Positions 1 through 10,800 of a stretch of 64,000 nt of DNA are shown in pieces. The position numbers and the translations under genes are program-made. This DNA is from Chlamydomonas sphaeroides (taxonomy: Eukaryota; Chlorophyta; Chlorophyceae; Chlamydomonadales; Chlamydomonadaceae). The notes under the pieces are model-generated. The model saw only the letters and a list, made by a program, of their open reading frames with translations. It was not told the DNA's origin and ran no database searches. Positions within the stretch are counted from its first letter, which is position 1; every line of letters starts with the position of its first letter. The stretch is taken from contig BDDC01000173.1 in assembly GCA_001662425.1 (NCBI GenBank), forward strand, positions 1 to 64,000. Direction: 5' to 3'.

Positions 1-63
1 CCGCTGACCCCGGCGCCGCCGCTGACCCCGGCGCCGCCGCTGACCCCGGCGCCGCCGCTGACC
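1..63 (-). repeat. 18-bp tandem repeat coding for Gly-Ala-Gly-Val-Ser-Gly
   Basis: Units of ccgctgaccccggcgccg repeat from the left edge and decay near 63-90. Read on the minus strand in the SET gene's last visible exon they code for GAGVSG units, a flexible low-complexity tail. The array continues off the window. Confidence 0.85.
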
Positions 64-1974
64 CCGGCACCGCCGCTGCCCCCGGCCCCGCCGTCGTCCG
101 TCGTGGCGATGGCTTCGGCCGCCGCCCGCTGGCCGCGCTTGGCGAGCAAGCGCCTCAGCCGCCGCTCCATGTAGGAGTGCTGCCAGGCCACCTGCGCCCG
201 CCACATCACCTCGTGCTGGCTCAGCGCCTGGGCGCCAGCAGCGCGTGGGGGCACTGCGTGGGGCACGCAGTCCTCAGCACGCAGGCGGCGACCTACGTCA
301 TCGGTACTGCGGTACTGCACTGCCGGGGTCGACGGTCATGCTCGACCGACTCTCTCGACTGCGTCTTGACCACCACCCATGCGAGGGATGCCCGCGAGCC
401 GCGCCCCACCTGCCAGCACTCGTCGCCCCAGTCCAGGTCCAGCTCGGTGCCGGCGGGAAGGTCCTTGCTGGCGCAGAACAGGATGTACGGCAGCGCCTGG
501 CAGACGCCACGGGGTGCCGTGGTTCGGGCCGGGTCCAACATACCAACAGGTCGCGTGCAGGGCCCGTCCACCAAGACCAAGAAGACCAGGTAGCGGAGGA
601 TCCGGAGCGCACTGCGAGCCGGTCGCAGGCGCCACGGGGCTGTGGCTGCAGCTGCGGGGGCAGGGGTATGCGGCCGACCTACCTGGTCGGGATGCGCCAC
701 GGCGTTGGTCCACACGAGCGAGGTGGTCACGACGTGCTCTGCGGGGTACCTGCTGCTGTGCCACACAGAGTCCTGCAGCGCGCACGTAGCGGGCAAGCCA
801 GGGCAAGGCGGGGGCCGTGGCGCATGGCTGTGTGGCAGCCAGCCTGTCCCTCCCTGCTGGCGTTGACCTGGCCGCCCGCTTGGTGTGCCCTGGGATGCGG
901 CCGTCAGCCGTCACGTCCCGTCGGCAGACGAACCCATGGACCCATGGCGCATGCTTGGGCGCTCAGCGGCCAGTGGCCAGCACGGTCAGCGGCGGCGGCA
1001 CCTGGGTGCCGCCCCCGCAGGCACCTGCAGGTAGCGGGACTCGTTGCCGCACTCGTCGCCCGCCAGCACCAGCTCCGGACCCGAGTAGCCATCGCCCTTC
1101 AGGTCCTTGGCGCGGATGTCGTACGTCCACAGGTGCACCTGTACGGCAGACAGGGGCAGGCAGTGGCAGGCGGTCAGGCAAGGGGGCCCAACAAAGCAGG
1201 CGCACAACGACGGAGCGCGAGGCAGGCAGGGAGGCAGGGGGCATCGGTCCACCCAGCGCGGTCCACCCAGCGCGGCAACCTGGGGACCTGAGGACATGCA
1301 TGCATGCCGGTAGCAGCGACACAGCATGGCTGCGCGGGTGCTGCGCGGCTGCTGTGTCACACCTTGTCGGTGTTGTCGGGGTGCCTCGCCTCCCACTGTC
1401 GGCGCGTGTAGAGCTTGCCCGTGAAGGCGAGCAGCGCCTCGCCCTTGCGCACCGCGCGCGTCGTGAACACCGAGAAGGCGTCGCGGTCGCCGAAGCGGTG
1501 CAGCTCGAACGCCTGGCTGATGCCCAGCACGGCCGCGCGCTGGTCCTTGGGCAGCTGCCGCCAGCGCCGCGCCGTGCGCACGGCACGGCACGCCTGCAGC
1601 GCCGCAGCCGGGAAGCCGGGCGCCGGCGCCACGTGCTGCGAGTAGGTTACGCCATGGCTGACCAGCACGTCCCTGCTGTTGGGGCAGGCCTGGTGGGGCT
1701 CATCGTCGTCGGCCGCAGCCTGCAGCGCGGAGGGCTTGTGTGCGCCGCTGCCTGCCTGGCCACCGGAGCCGCTGGCGCCGGCCGCACCTGCGCTGGCCTG
1801 CTGCTGCCGCGCGGCCGCTGCCGCTACCGCGGCTGCTGCGGCCTCCTCAGCGCCTGTGACATCGTCCTTGGCCTTGTAAGCGCGAGGTCGGGGCGCTGCA
1901 TACGCGCACGCCAGACGTTTGACGGGCGCCCGGCCTGAGACGCTCTTCCGGGCCGTCAGCTTCGGCCTTGCCAT
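1..1974 (-). CDS. SET-domain protein with histone H3-like N-terminus (partial)
   Basis: Probable protein lysine methyltransferase of the plant/algal SET type, acting in the nucleus; the 3' end lies beyond the left edge. The start is the ATG at 1974. An upstream in-frame codon at 1998 is not ATG. Exon 1 (1974-1363) opens with MARPKLTARKSVSGRAPVK, which aligns to the H3 tail, then an Ala-rich linker, then a SET N-terminal part (FTTRAVRKGEALLAFTGK). Exon 2 (1138-1025) carries the part ending GNESRYLQ. A later exon (about 502-410) reads LPYILFCASKDLPAGTELDL then DWGDECW, the usual SET end. The last visible exon (227-1) has QHEVMWRAQVAW and an Arg-rich stretch, then GAGVSG repeats. Exons between 1024 and 503 (pieces near 770-682 and 600-546) could not be joined with certainty, so the catalytic core is incomplete in my model. 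The SET family is fairly secure; substrate is unknown. Confidence 0.72.
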
Positions 1975-2199
1975 GCTAGTGACAAAGCACAAGTGCAAAT
2001 CTCAGCGAGTCTGTGGCGCATAAGATTATCATACGCTGGCGTTTTAGTGACGGAATGCGAAGTGGCGGAATGCAAGCCATTCCTCAGCATGCCCAGCATG
2101 CAGCAGAGCGGAATGTGCACCGATGGCAGATATCTGTCCATGTACCCGCATTGCCAACCAGTTACAGCTCGCTTACCCTAGCTTGCGCGTTGTGTCGCG
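1975..2199. promoter_or_regulatory. Short divergent promoter region
   Basis: Only 225 bp separate the start codons of the SET gene (minus) and the tRNA nucleotidyltransferase-family gene (plus). It is less GC-rich than its flanks and must hold both 5' UTRs and at least part of both promoters. I see no named motif in it. Confidence 0.55.
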
Positions 2200-5100
2200 A
2201 TGGCCACGGCGCCACCCTCGCTGGCAGCAGCCATGTGCGCGCTCCGAACTCTGCAGCACGCTGCAGCTGCTCTGGGAAGCAAGCCAACATGGGGAGCTCA
2301 CAGCACGCTTGGCATCGGCACCACCACCGAGCATCAGCGTGCCAGCAGCCAGCGTGCACTCTCTACGTCCTGCGGCTTTGAAAGCTGGGGCGTGACGCCA
2401 AGGGAGTCGCGGGCATGTTCCAGCAGGGACAGCCCCACACCTAAACTGGCGCAACCCCGAGCCGCTCGCCTCCAGGCGTCCGCTGCCGCAGCGCTCACAA
2501 ACCCTACCCACACCAGTCCCTACACGACCTCCTCAGCTATACTCGCAGCCAACCCCAAACCGCCCACCGCGTCTCGCAGCGCCAGCCGCGGGCCCCCACC
2601 CGGCCCTGCACCGGCCAGCCCCTCGGCCCAGGCTCCTGCGCCGGAGCCCCGGGAGGTCCGGCACGGCCCCGGGCCCGCCCCTCCCGGCGGCCCACAGATC
2701 AGGATCGCGCCGTACACACTCCGCCTGTACGACCTGCCGCCGCTGGCCCGGCCCCGCACCGACCTGGAGCAGCGCAGCCTGCGGGGGGCCCTGGCGGTGG
2801 CGCACAGGTGGGGACTGAGGGGGGGACCGGGGGGGGGACCGGGGGGGAGGTTTGGGGCTGCGAGGGCGCCGCGTGCCTTGGCCAGACCCAGCGTCATGCC
2901 GGGTGCGCCTGTCTACGTGTCGTACGCGTCGCTGCGGGCCCCACGGCCGCACCTGTCACCGGTAGCCAGCCCAGCCGCCAGCACGTGACGCGCAGCCTGC
3001 GCCGCACCATGCCGGGCCAGTGCTGTGCCGCGTCCCCATGCCTACCTCCCATTTCACCACCTCCGTCCCTCTCCACTGCCTTCCCCCCGCCCGCCCGCCC
3101 CCCCGCCCGCCCGCCTCAACCTGATCCCAGGCTCCGCACGCACGGCTACACGGCGCTGCTGGCGGGCGGCTGGGTGCGGGACCAGTTCCTGGGCCGCAGC
3201 TCGCCCGACATCGACCTGGCCACCAACGCAACCTATACGCACGTGGGGCGGGGCCTGGGATAGGACGGGGCGGCGCCGGCCAGTGTGGGCGGCCGCGCTG
3301 CTGAATCGTGCCCCCGGGCTGGGCGAGCAATGGCAGGTGGAAGGGGGAAGGCTGGAGCTGCTGCGGGCGGGGCTGGAGCCGGGGTGGAGGCTGGTCATTT
3401 CGTGCGGTGCCGCGGCGGCAGGTCGGAAGCACAGCCAGCGGGCTCTGTACGCGTACCCTGTCGCAAACCAGGCCGTTCGTCGCCTCTCCCTGCACCCCAT
3501 CCCATCCTGCCCCCTGCCTTCCCTTCTCCGAGGAACCCGGGCCCCTGGCATGGTAGGGCGCGTGGGCATGTCAGTGCGCTTCACCCCCGGCACGCCCTTC
3601 CTACGGCCGCGGCGCCCCCAGATGCACGAGGTGTTTGGCTCGGTGGCCTGGAGCCACAAGGGCGCCTTCACGTGCGACGTGCGGCAGGACGGGCTGACGT
3701 TCGAGGTGACCACCTACCGCGGGGGACCCATCACCGACACGGAGGACGCGGAGCGCAAGGACGCGGGTGCGGCCGGCGGGGAGTTCCGGGAGGCGGCGGC
3801 TACGCTGGGCCGGGACCGGGTCTGCTGGGTTGGTGGGCAGAGTCGCCAGCTGGCGCCGGCCGCCTCGGCTGGGGGGCACCGGCTGCCTCAACCCCCGCTG
3901 CCAGTAGTCCCAGCATCCCGTCATTGGACAACCCGACGAGCCTGCACCACGCTGCCCTTTGCGCCTCGCTCCACCTGTCCCGCAGCCTGCCGTGACTTTA
4001 CGGTCAACTCGCTGTTCTTCGAGCCGCAGCTGCCGGCAGCGCACCCCTCGGTCGTGGCCCCGGAGCAGCTGGCGCCGCCGCCCGACCAGCAGCCGCCCGG
4101 GCTGGTCAAGGACTACATGGGGGGCGTGCAGGACCTGGCGGCACGGCGGCTGAGGCTGTACCCAGACCACGCGGCGCTGGGCTTCAGCCGCTCGAGCGTC
4201 GAGGTGGGGCCGTGGCGGGTGGTGGAGGAGTTTGTAGAGTACATCGATAGAAAATATAGAATACATAGGATATATGGAGTATATAGAAGTTCCAGCGTTG
4301 AGGTGGGGCCGGAGGGCGGAGGGGTTTGGGACGGGGCCCAGTGCGGGCCGTGTCGTGGGTGGTGGTTGCAATGTGTGCTGCCGGAGGGTGGCGAAGGCGC
4401 CCGGCCTGTGGGCTTACGCCTTGACCGCACGTGAGGGGAAGCTGCCGGGCGGGGCTGTGGGCTGGGGCGGAGCTGCGGGAGGTGCTGGGGCGGGCTTCTC
4501 AAGGGAGGAACGATGCACACCTCAATGCGTGGGGCCGCGACCCGTTGCCTGCCTACATGCATCAGCCGTGGGGGCGGACAGGGCCGGGCAAGAGGGGCAG
4601 GTGCTGCGGCAGCGCGGGCGACCGAGCAGCGGCTCAGGAAAGGCACGACACCCAACCGGCCCCGCAGGCCCCACCTGCGCGCCCCTGCCATGCGCCAGCG
4701 TGCCTGACGCGTCGCCGCCTCGCCCGCTCCCACCCCCCGCGCCCGCCCCCTGCCGCCGCAGGAGGACCCCATCCGCGTGCTGCGCGCCGCTCGGCTGTCG
4801 CTGGAGCTGGGGCTGGGTTTGGACGCCTACACGGTGGAGCGCATCCGGGTGGCTGCCAGCCGCGGCATGCACGTCCGCAGCCAGGGCGAAAGCGGCAAGG
4901 GTGAGCGGCAGCCGCAGGGCCCCGACTGGCGCCGCAGGGGTCGGACTGGCGCCGCAGGGGTCGGACTGGCGCCGCAGGGGTCGGACTGGCGCCGCAGGGC
5001 GCCCACTCCGCGGCCGCAGCTGCGGGTGTACCCGGCCGACGCGGCCACGTGCCGTGCCGTGTCGCGGAGCGCCTGCTAGCCCCACGCGAGGGCAGTGGAC

Positions 5101-6996
5101 AGGGCAGAGCGCGCGGTGCCAGTGAGGCCCGGGCTCTCGCGCCAGCCGGGTGGCCGCGCCCGGCGCACGCTGCTCCACGTACGCCCTCCTGCTCCCCATG
5201 TCCGCAGACACGGGCGTGACGGCCGGCCGCATCTTCCGGGAGCTGATCCGGTTCAACGGCCTGGACGCGCCGGGCGGCAGTAGGGCAGCGGCCGCGCCGC
5301 CAGGCGCCGGCCCGGCGGCCGGCGCCGGAGAGGGCGGCGTTGTGGCGGTGGGCGGCGGCCCGGGCAGCCCTCGGTTCGCGCGGGCGCTGGAGCTGCTGCA
5401 GCAGTGGGGCGCTCTGGACTCGCTGTTCCCCGGCCTGCCCAAGGTGGGGCCCCCCGTGCGAGGCCGCTGGCTGCGAGGGCATGGCGGCTGCTGTGCGTTG
5501 GGGCCCGTTGGGGCCAGGGGCGGCACCTGGGTGCAGGGGCTGGTGCCCTGCCCGACCTTGCGTGTGGCCCTTGGCCCGGGGTGGGCGCTGTGATAGGGGC
5601 CGCCCGTGTGCCAGCCGGGGCCGGGGCCGGGGCCGGGGCGCGGGAGGCCGCACCTGTCGGAGCCCGTACCTGCGCTGACAGGTGCGTGCCTCACCTCGCC
5701 TGTGATGGGGCGCGACCGCGCTGTGCCGCAGGAGGGTCGCGACCGCGTCCTGCGCCGCGTGCTGCCGCTGCTGCCCGCGGGGGCGCCGCTGGAGCTCAAG
5801 CTGAGCTGCCTGGTGGCCGCGCGCGCGGGCGGCGAGGTGCTGCCCGCCGTGGGCATGTCCGACTATGAGCCGGTGCGGCCCGCTGCTGCGAGGCGAGGCG
5901 CCGCTCCTGGGCCGCGCGTGGCGCCTGCGCTCTTGTGCGCCTGCGGCTTGGCGACGACGGGGGGCGATGCACGCGATGATGTCCGCAGCTGCCGGGCAGT
6001 GCCGCCGGTCCGCACCCCACCGTTGTTCCTGCGCTGCCTCGCGCCTGTGCGACCGAACGAACTGCTGCGCCGTGTCGCTGGCCCACGCCGCTCACCCCAC
6101 CGGCCGTGCCCCCGTGCGCCCCCATGTATGCACCCACACCCCTTTGGGGCGCCAGGTGGCCAAGCTGCTGAGGCAGGTGCAGAGCCAGGACTGGTGGCCG
6201 CGGCTGCTGGCGCGCCTGAGCCTGCTGCTGCTCACGGACCCCACCGCCGCCAGCAGGCGCGAGGAGTGGGCCCGGCTGCTGTCCAAGAAGGACGTCGGTG
6301 AGCGCCGCACCCCTCATCCGCAGCAGCAGCAGCAGCAGCGGGTCGCGGCGCAAGCGTGTCAGCCACCCGCATGGCCATCGGCCGGCAAGCGGGCCGCCCT
6401 GCGCAAACCAGACCGCGCAACGCCACGCGCGGGCTCCATGCCGGGGCCCCGCACACGGCACCCCGGCACCGCATGCCTGAAGCCCCCAAGCTAGGTCCCT
6501 CAAATGCTGGTGTCTTGGTGCGGCCCCGGGTGGTGCGATCCTGGTGGCGAACCCCCGCACGCAGTCCCCTGAAAGGACTGCTGCCGACGGGGGCCTCCTG
6601 CACCGGTTCTCACGACGCAAGACCCCGCCGCACCTGCGCCCCCCATGGGTCTGCAGGCCTCGTGGTGCTGGCCTACAGTGCCTTCATAGCGCCCGAGTTC
6701 CGCGGCGAGCTGAGCAACATCGTGGAGGACCACAGGTACGGGCTGCTACATCGCAAGCAACAAGTCGCTCATTGAAAGCCCAACAAGTCTGGATGACTCG
6801 TACGGTATTTTCATGCCATGACAAGTAAGTTCGCAACCCTGTGGCCCACAGGAAGGCGCTCAGGCACGAGATCCGTGCGCATGAGGCGAGGGAGGCCAGG
6901 GCGCACGAGGCGAGGCGGGAGGCAGCCCCCAGGGCGGCCCAGGGGCCACGCGCCGGGCAGTCCGCGGCCGGCGGCGGCGGCGCGGCGCGGCAGTGA
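2200..6996 (+). CDS. tRNA nucleotidyltransferase / poly(A) polymerase family protein
   Basis: Class II nucleotidyltransferase, either the CCA-adding enzyme that matures tRNA 3' ends or a bacterial-type poly(A) polymerase; the two cannot be separated here. Ten exons (2200-2807, 3131-3242, 3622-3832, 3986-4203, 4762-4900, 5208-5443, 5732-5872, 6156-6297, 6657-6735, 6852-6996) join in frame to 676 residues. About 200 Ala/Pro-rich residues precede the core, possibly an organelle transit peptide plus spacer. The core shows LLAGGWVRDQFLG and DIDLATNA (pol-beta GG and DxD metal site), then CRDFTVNSLFF, then EDPIRVLRAARLSLEL, the family's head and neck motifs. A helical tail and an Arg/Ala/Glu-rich C-terminus follow. 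The end of exon 3 (donor at 3833) is the least certain junction. It is divergent from the SET gene. Confidence 0.85.
4924..5003. repeat. 20-bp tandem repeat in an intron
   Basis: Four units of gactggcgccgcaggggtcg start at 4924, 4944, 4964 and 4984, inside the fifth intron of the nucleotidyltransferase-family gene. Each unit carries a gccgcag that resembles a splice acceptor. Confidence 0.9.
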
Positions 6997-7134
6997 GAGC
7001 CAGTGGCGGCTAGCGGATGGGGCAGGGGTCAGGCTGGGCTGGGCGGAGTGGCAGGAGTGGGGTGGCAGGTGTGCAGGCTTCGCTGTCGCGTGGGTTGATA
7101 GGCAGGCGCAGAGGGGTGCGGAGCGCATCTTGCC

Positions 7135-7197
7135 CTGTGTTGCACTGTGTTGCACTGTGTTGCGCTGTGTTGCGCTGTGTTGCGCTGCCAGTGAGCT
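7135..7197. repeat. 10-bp tandem repeat (ctgtgttgca/ctgtgttgcg)
   Basis: About six units of ctgtgttgca or ctgtgttgcg lie just beyond the stop of the nucleotidyltransferase-family gene, probably in its 3' UTR. The first copies end in -gca and the later ones in -gcg, so one variant spread along the array. Confidence 0.9.
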
Positions 7198-7393
7198 GCT
7201 GGGCGCACGAGCGGCTGAAGGAAGGGATGTGCGGTGTGGGGGTGGTGAGCGGCTGGAGGGAGTGGTGGGTGCGGTGATGCAGATGCGGTCGTGCATGGGT
7301 TGGCAGGAGCTAGCAAAAGGACACTTATACCCGAGGAGGAGAAGTGGTCGTTGCGATCGCTGCAACGCGCTTTATGAAGGCGCGGTGGCGTCC

Positions 7394-7398
7394 TTACA
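7394..7398 (-). promoter_or_regulatory. TGTAA poly(A)-type signal
   Basis: TGTAA on the minus strand, about 435 nt beyond the stop codon of the modular-repeat gene. TGTAA is the usual chlorophycean polyadenylation signal. The use here is inferred from position only. Confidence 0.5.
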
Positions 7399-7832
7399 AC
7401 CGTGTACAATCTGCAACGCAGCTAGACTAACAACAAACACCGGCCCCGTCGGTCCACAATCCGGTCCGCCGAGCGAGAGGCGCTGGCCGTACTGTACAAC
7501 TCCAATGCCGTACCTGCAGCCGACCGCCTGCGCCGCCCCGTGCCGCGCATCCGCGCTGCCCAGCTCCGCCACGCATGCAGAGTAGCTACCATCGCTGGCG
7601 ACGCTGAATGGGGGGCCCATGCCGCTCCCGCCCGTGCCGCCGACAGCAAACGCGAGGGCAATGCGTCGCGCCGGGCAGTCGCCACGCATGCAGCGGCGCA
7701 CCCGCCACGGTGCTGCAGCCTCAGCACGCAGCCCCTGCCCACACGTCATTACGGAGCTACGGCGGGAAGGGTCTCCCGCGCCGCGTGATGACTTCAGCCC
7801 TCGGGCCTCAGCACCCTGTCCGCACAGCGGCC

Positions 7833-10800
7833 TCACGGCGCGGGGCCTGACGTCCAGTCCTTGGCCAGCTCGCTCTGCATGGAAGGGGGACGCAGGTGGC
7901 GGCCCTTGCATTGATGCACACGGCAGCGTGGCACCCACAGCTGCCGGCAGGACACATGGTGGCTGGCGGACGCAGGTGTGCGCTGATGAGGAGCACAAAA
8001 AGCACGCCGGGCCGGAGCCAGTGCGCCGCGCCCCGAGCGTACGCCGCCAAGCCCCGCCCGATGCCAACCCCTCGCCCCACACACGCACGTGTCACTTCAA
8101 ACCTCGAGCATTGAACGCCCGCCCGCACCTGCTGGTCGCCGCCGGCGATGATGTCGCCCGCCACCAGCCCCTCCGGCGTGCCGCCGCCGCCCAGCCCCAG
8201 CTTGGCGCCCAGCAGCGACGCCGCCACCGCCGCCGCCTCCGCCGTGCCCGCCGCCGCGCGCGAGGCCTGGTCGGCGGCGCCCCGCACGGCATCCATCGCG
8301 CCGCCGCCGCCGACGCCGCCCGAGGCCTTGGCCTTGGCAGAGGCGGACATGAGCGCGTCCTTGAACGACAGCGCGCCGCCGCGGGCCCTGGCAGCGGCGG
8401 AGCTCACCTGCGACCGGCCACCCGGGATGCAGTCGTCGACGAGGCAAGGTGCAGCGGGCCCTGTGGGGACCCTGCTGATGCGCGGGCGAGCACTCAGGAC
8501 TGCACAAGCCCCTGCCCGCCCGCCCACGCCGGTGCAGTGCAATGAGCACCACACCCACCGCGTCGCTGGCCTTCTGCAGGGGCGCCGCCGCCGAGTCCAC
8601 CAGCATGGTGCCCACGCCGGTGCCCGCGTCCGAGCCGCCCACGGCCCCGACCAGGGCAGCGCCCGCAGCGCTGAGCGGGTCCAGGGGCCCACCGGCGCCC
8701 TCGGCTGCGCCCTTCTTGCCGGCGTCCGCGCCGGTGTCGGCGCCCGTGTCGGTATCGGGGCCCTCGGTTTCGTCGGAGGAGCCGCGCTCGGCCAGGGGGT
8801 CGTGCAGCGGCGCGGGGCCGATGGCGGGGTTGGGCTCGGCCAGCTGGGGGCGGCGGCGGCGGCGTGCGTGGGAGGCAGGGGGGCAGGGACGACAGGAAGG
8901 AGCAGGGTGGGTGCGCAAACCTTGTGATCCCCTTCCCGCTAGGCCCCAGGCCCGGCCGCTGCCCTGCGAAGCACCTGCTCCAGCAGCTGCTTGGCGTCGG
9001 CGTTCTCAGTGGGCGGGGCGATGTCCACCTGTCGTGGCGGAGGTGCGGCGAGGGTGAAAAGACGGCGAGCAGCGGCATGCCAGTTGGTGCGCTGTCTGCA
9101 GCAAGGTAAGTGCCGAGCTCCAGGCATGGGCCCAATGTGCGCCCCCACCTGCTCCACCACGTCAATCTGGCCCGCGTGAGGGCCGGGCGCCACGACGAAC
9201 GTGTGCGTGGCGGGGTCGGCGGCGGGGTTGGCGGGCTGCAGCGGCACGCCGGGCGGCTGCGAGGGGCCGGGACCGGGACAGGGGCAGGGGCGGTCAGCAC
9301 ACACGCGACAGGCTCAGCGCCCAAAGAGCCTTCCGGCACGAGGTTCCCAGCCGCGGCCGGTCCGCAGCCATCCACCCCGCGAGACAGAGCCGCAGGCCGC
9401 ACCCCGCGGTTCATGGTGGTGGTAGGCCCCTGGCCGCCCTGCGCCCCCGCGGCGGCCGAAGGGTACTGCAGCGTGGCTCCCTGCTCCCCCGCCGCCTCCT
9501 GCAGCGCGGCCTTGAGGTGAGACACCGAGTCGGAGGGGGCGCCGCGGCCGCCGCTGGCGTCGGCGGCAGTGGCCTCGGCCTGGCCCTGCGGGCCCTCGCC
9601 CTCGTCCGAGGTGCCGTGGGTGGCCAGCGGGTCGCGCAGCGGGCGCTCCTCGGTGGCCAGGGCGCCGGGCGCCTGCTCGCGGCTCTGCAGGTAAGGGTGG
9701 GTGGATGGGTTGCAGCTTACGCGGGCGCTGCGTGGGAGGCTGGGACGTCGGGATCGAGTGGCTGCCGGGGAATGGGATTGGAGATGGGGTCCGCCGCGAG
9801 CGGTGTGGGGGCTGCGTCGGTCGCTGCCTCACATGCCCAGCCCCCAGCCAACCTGCATCAGCGCCTGCTCCAGGTCCCTGCCCTCGGGCCCGGGCGACAT
9901 GACGTCCACCTGTGCACGAGCGGCGGGGCGCGGAGGAGCATACAGACAGGCAGCAGGGGCAGGCGGTGTGTGGAGGGGCGTTGTCGCGGTCGCCCCCAGC
10001 AGGGGGCCGCTTACGCAGCAGCCAACACCTGGGTGCCTGCTACCGGTAATCCCGCCCATCGACACGAGGCTGCCGCCCCTATACCGGTATGCGCCCCCAC
10101 CTGCTCCACACCGGTATGCGCCCCCACCTGCTCCGTACCGGTATGCGCCCCCACCTGCTCCATACCGGTATGCGCCCCCACCTGCTCCACACCAGTATGC
10201 GCCCCCACCTGCTCCACCACGTCCACCTGGCCCGCGTGGGGGCCGGGCGCCACTACAAACGTGTGCGTGGCCGGGTCGGCGGCGGGGTTGGCGGGCTGCA
10301 GCGGCGCGCCGGGCGGCTGCGGACGGGCGGCGCACGGGTAGGGCAGCGCACGCCTCGGGCCCCGGGCGTCCAGGCATGCGGCCAGTCTTTTGCGGCCTCC
10401 AGGCCGCGGTCCCGTCCGCGCTCCCCCACCGCCCAGGCGCCACCGGCCTCACCCCGCGGAACGCCTGCTCGTCGGAGGCCGTCTCGGGGGTGGGGTACTG
10501 CAGCGTGGCTCCCTGCTCCCCCGCCGCCTCCTGCAGCGCCGCCTTGAGGTGAGACACCGAGGCGGAGGGGACACCGCCGCCGCCGCTGTCGCTGGTGGCG
10601 GGCATGGGGCCGCCGGTGGTGGCAGAGCCGGGGTCGGCCGGCTCGGGGGCGGTGGCGGGCTGCTGCTGCTCGCTGCTGCCAACGTCAAGCGCGTCCTGCG
10701 GGTTGGTTGGGAACAGGACCGGGTGGGCTGCGCAGGGCAGGCAGTGGGACCTGGGGGAGAGTCACCGGACCTACCGGTGCCGGCGCCGGGCGGGGGACGC

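Larger units (their letters stand above)
6997..7832. other. Convergent intergenic region (two 3' ends)
   Basis: This 836-bp stretch lies between the stop of the nucleotidyltransferase-family gene (plus) and the stop of the modular-repeat gene (minus). It holds both 3' UTRs, a 10-bp tandem repeat and one minus-strand TGTAA. I see no supported gene; the open frames here are overlapping and unconserved in appearance. Confidence 0.7.

Noticed and set aside
1909..1974. A histone H3 gene at this position
   Set aside because: Similarity to H3 stops after about 22 residues; the frame continues into an Ala-rich linker and a SET domain with no histone fold.
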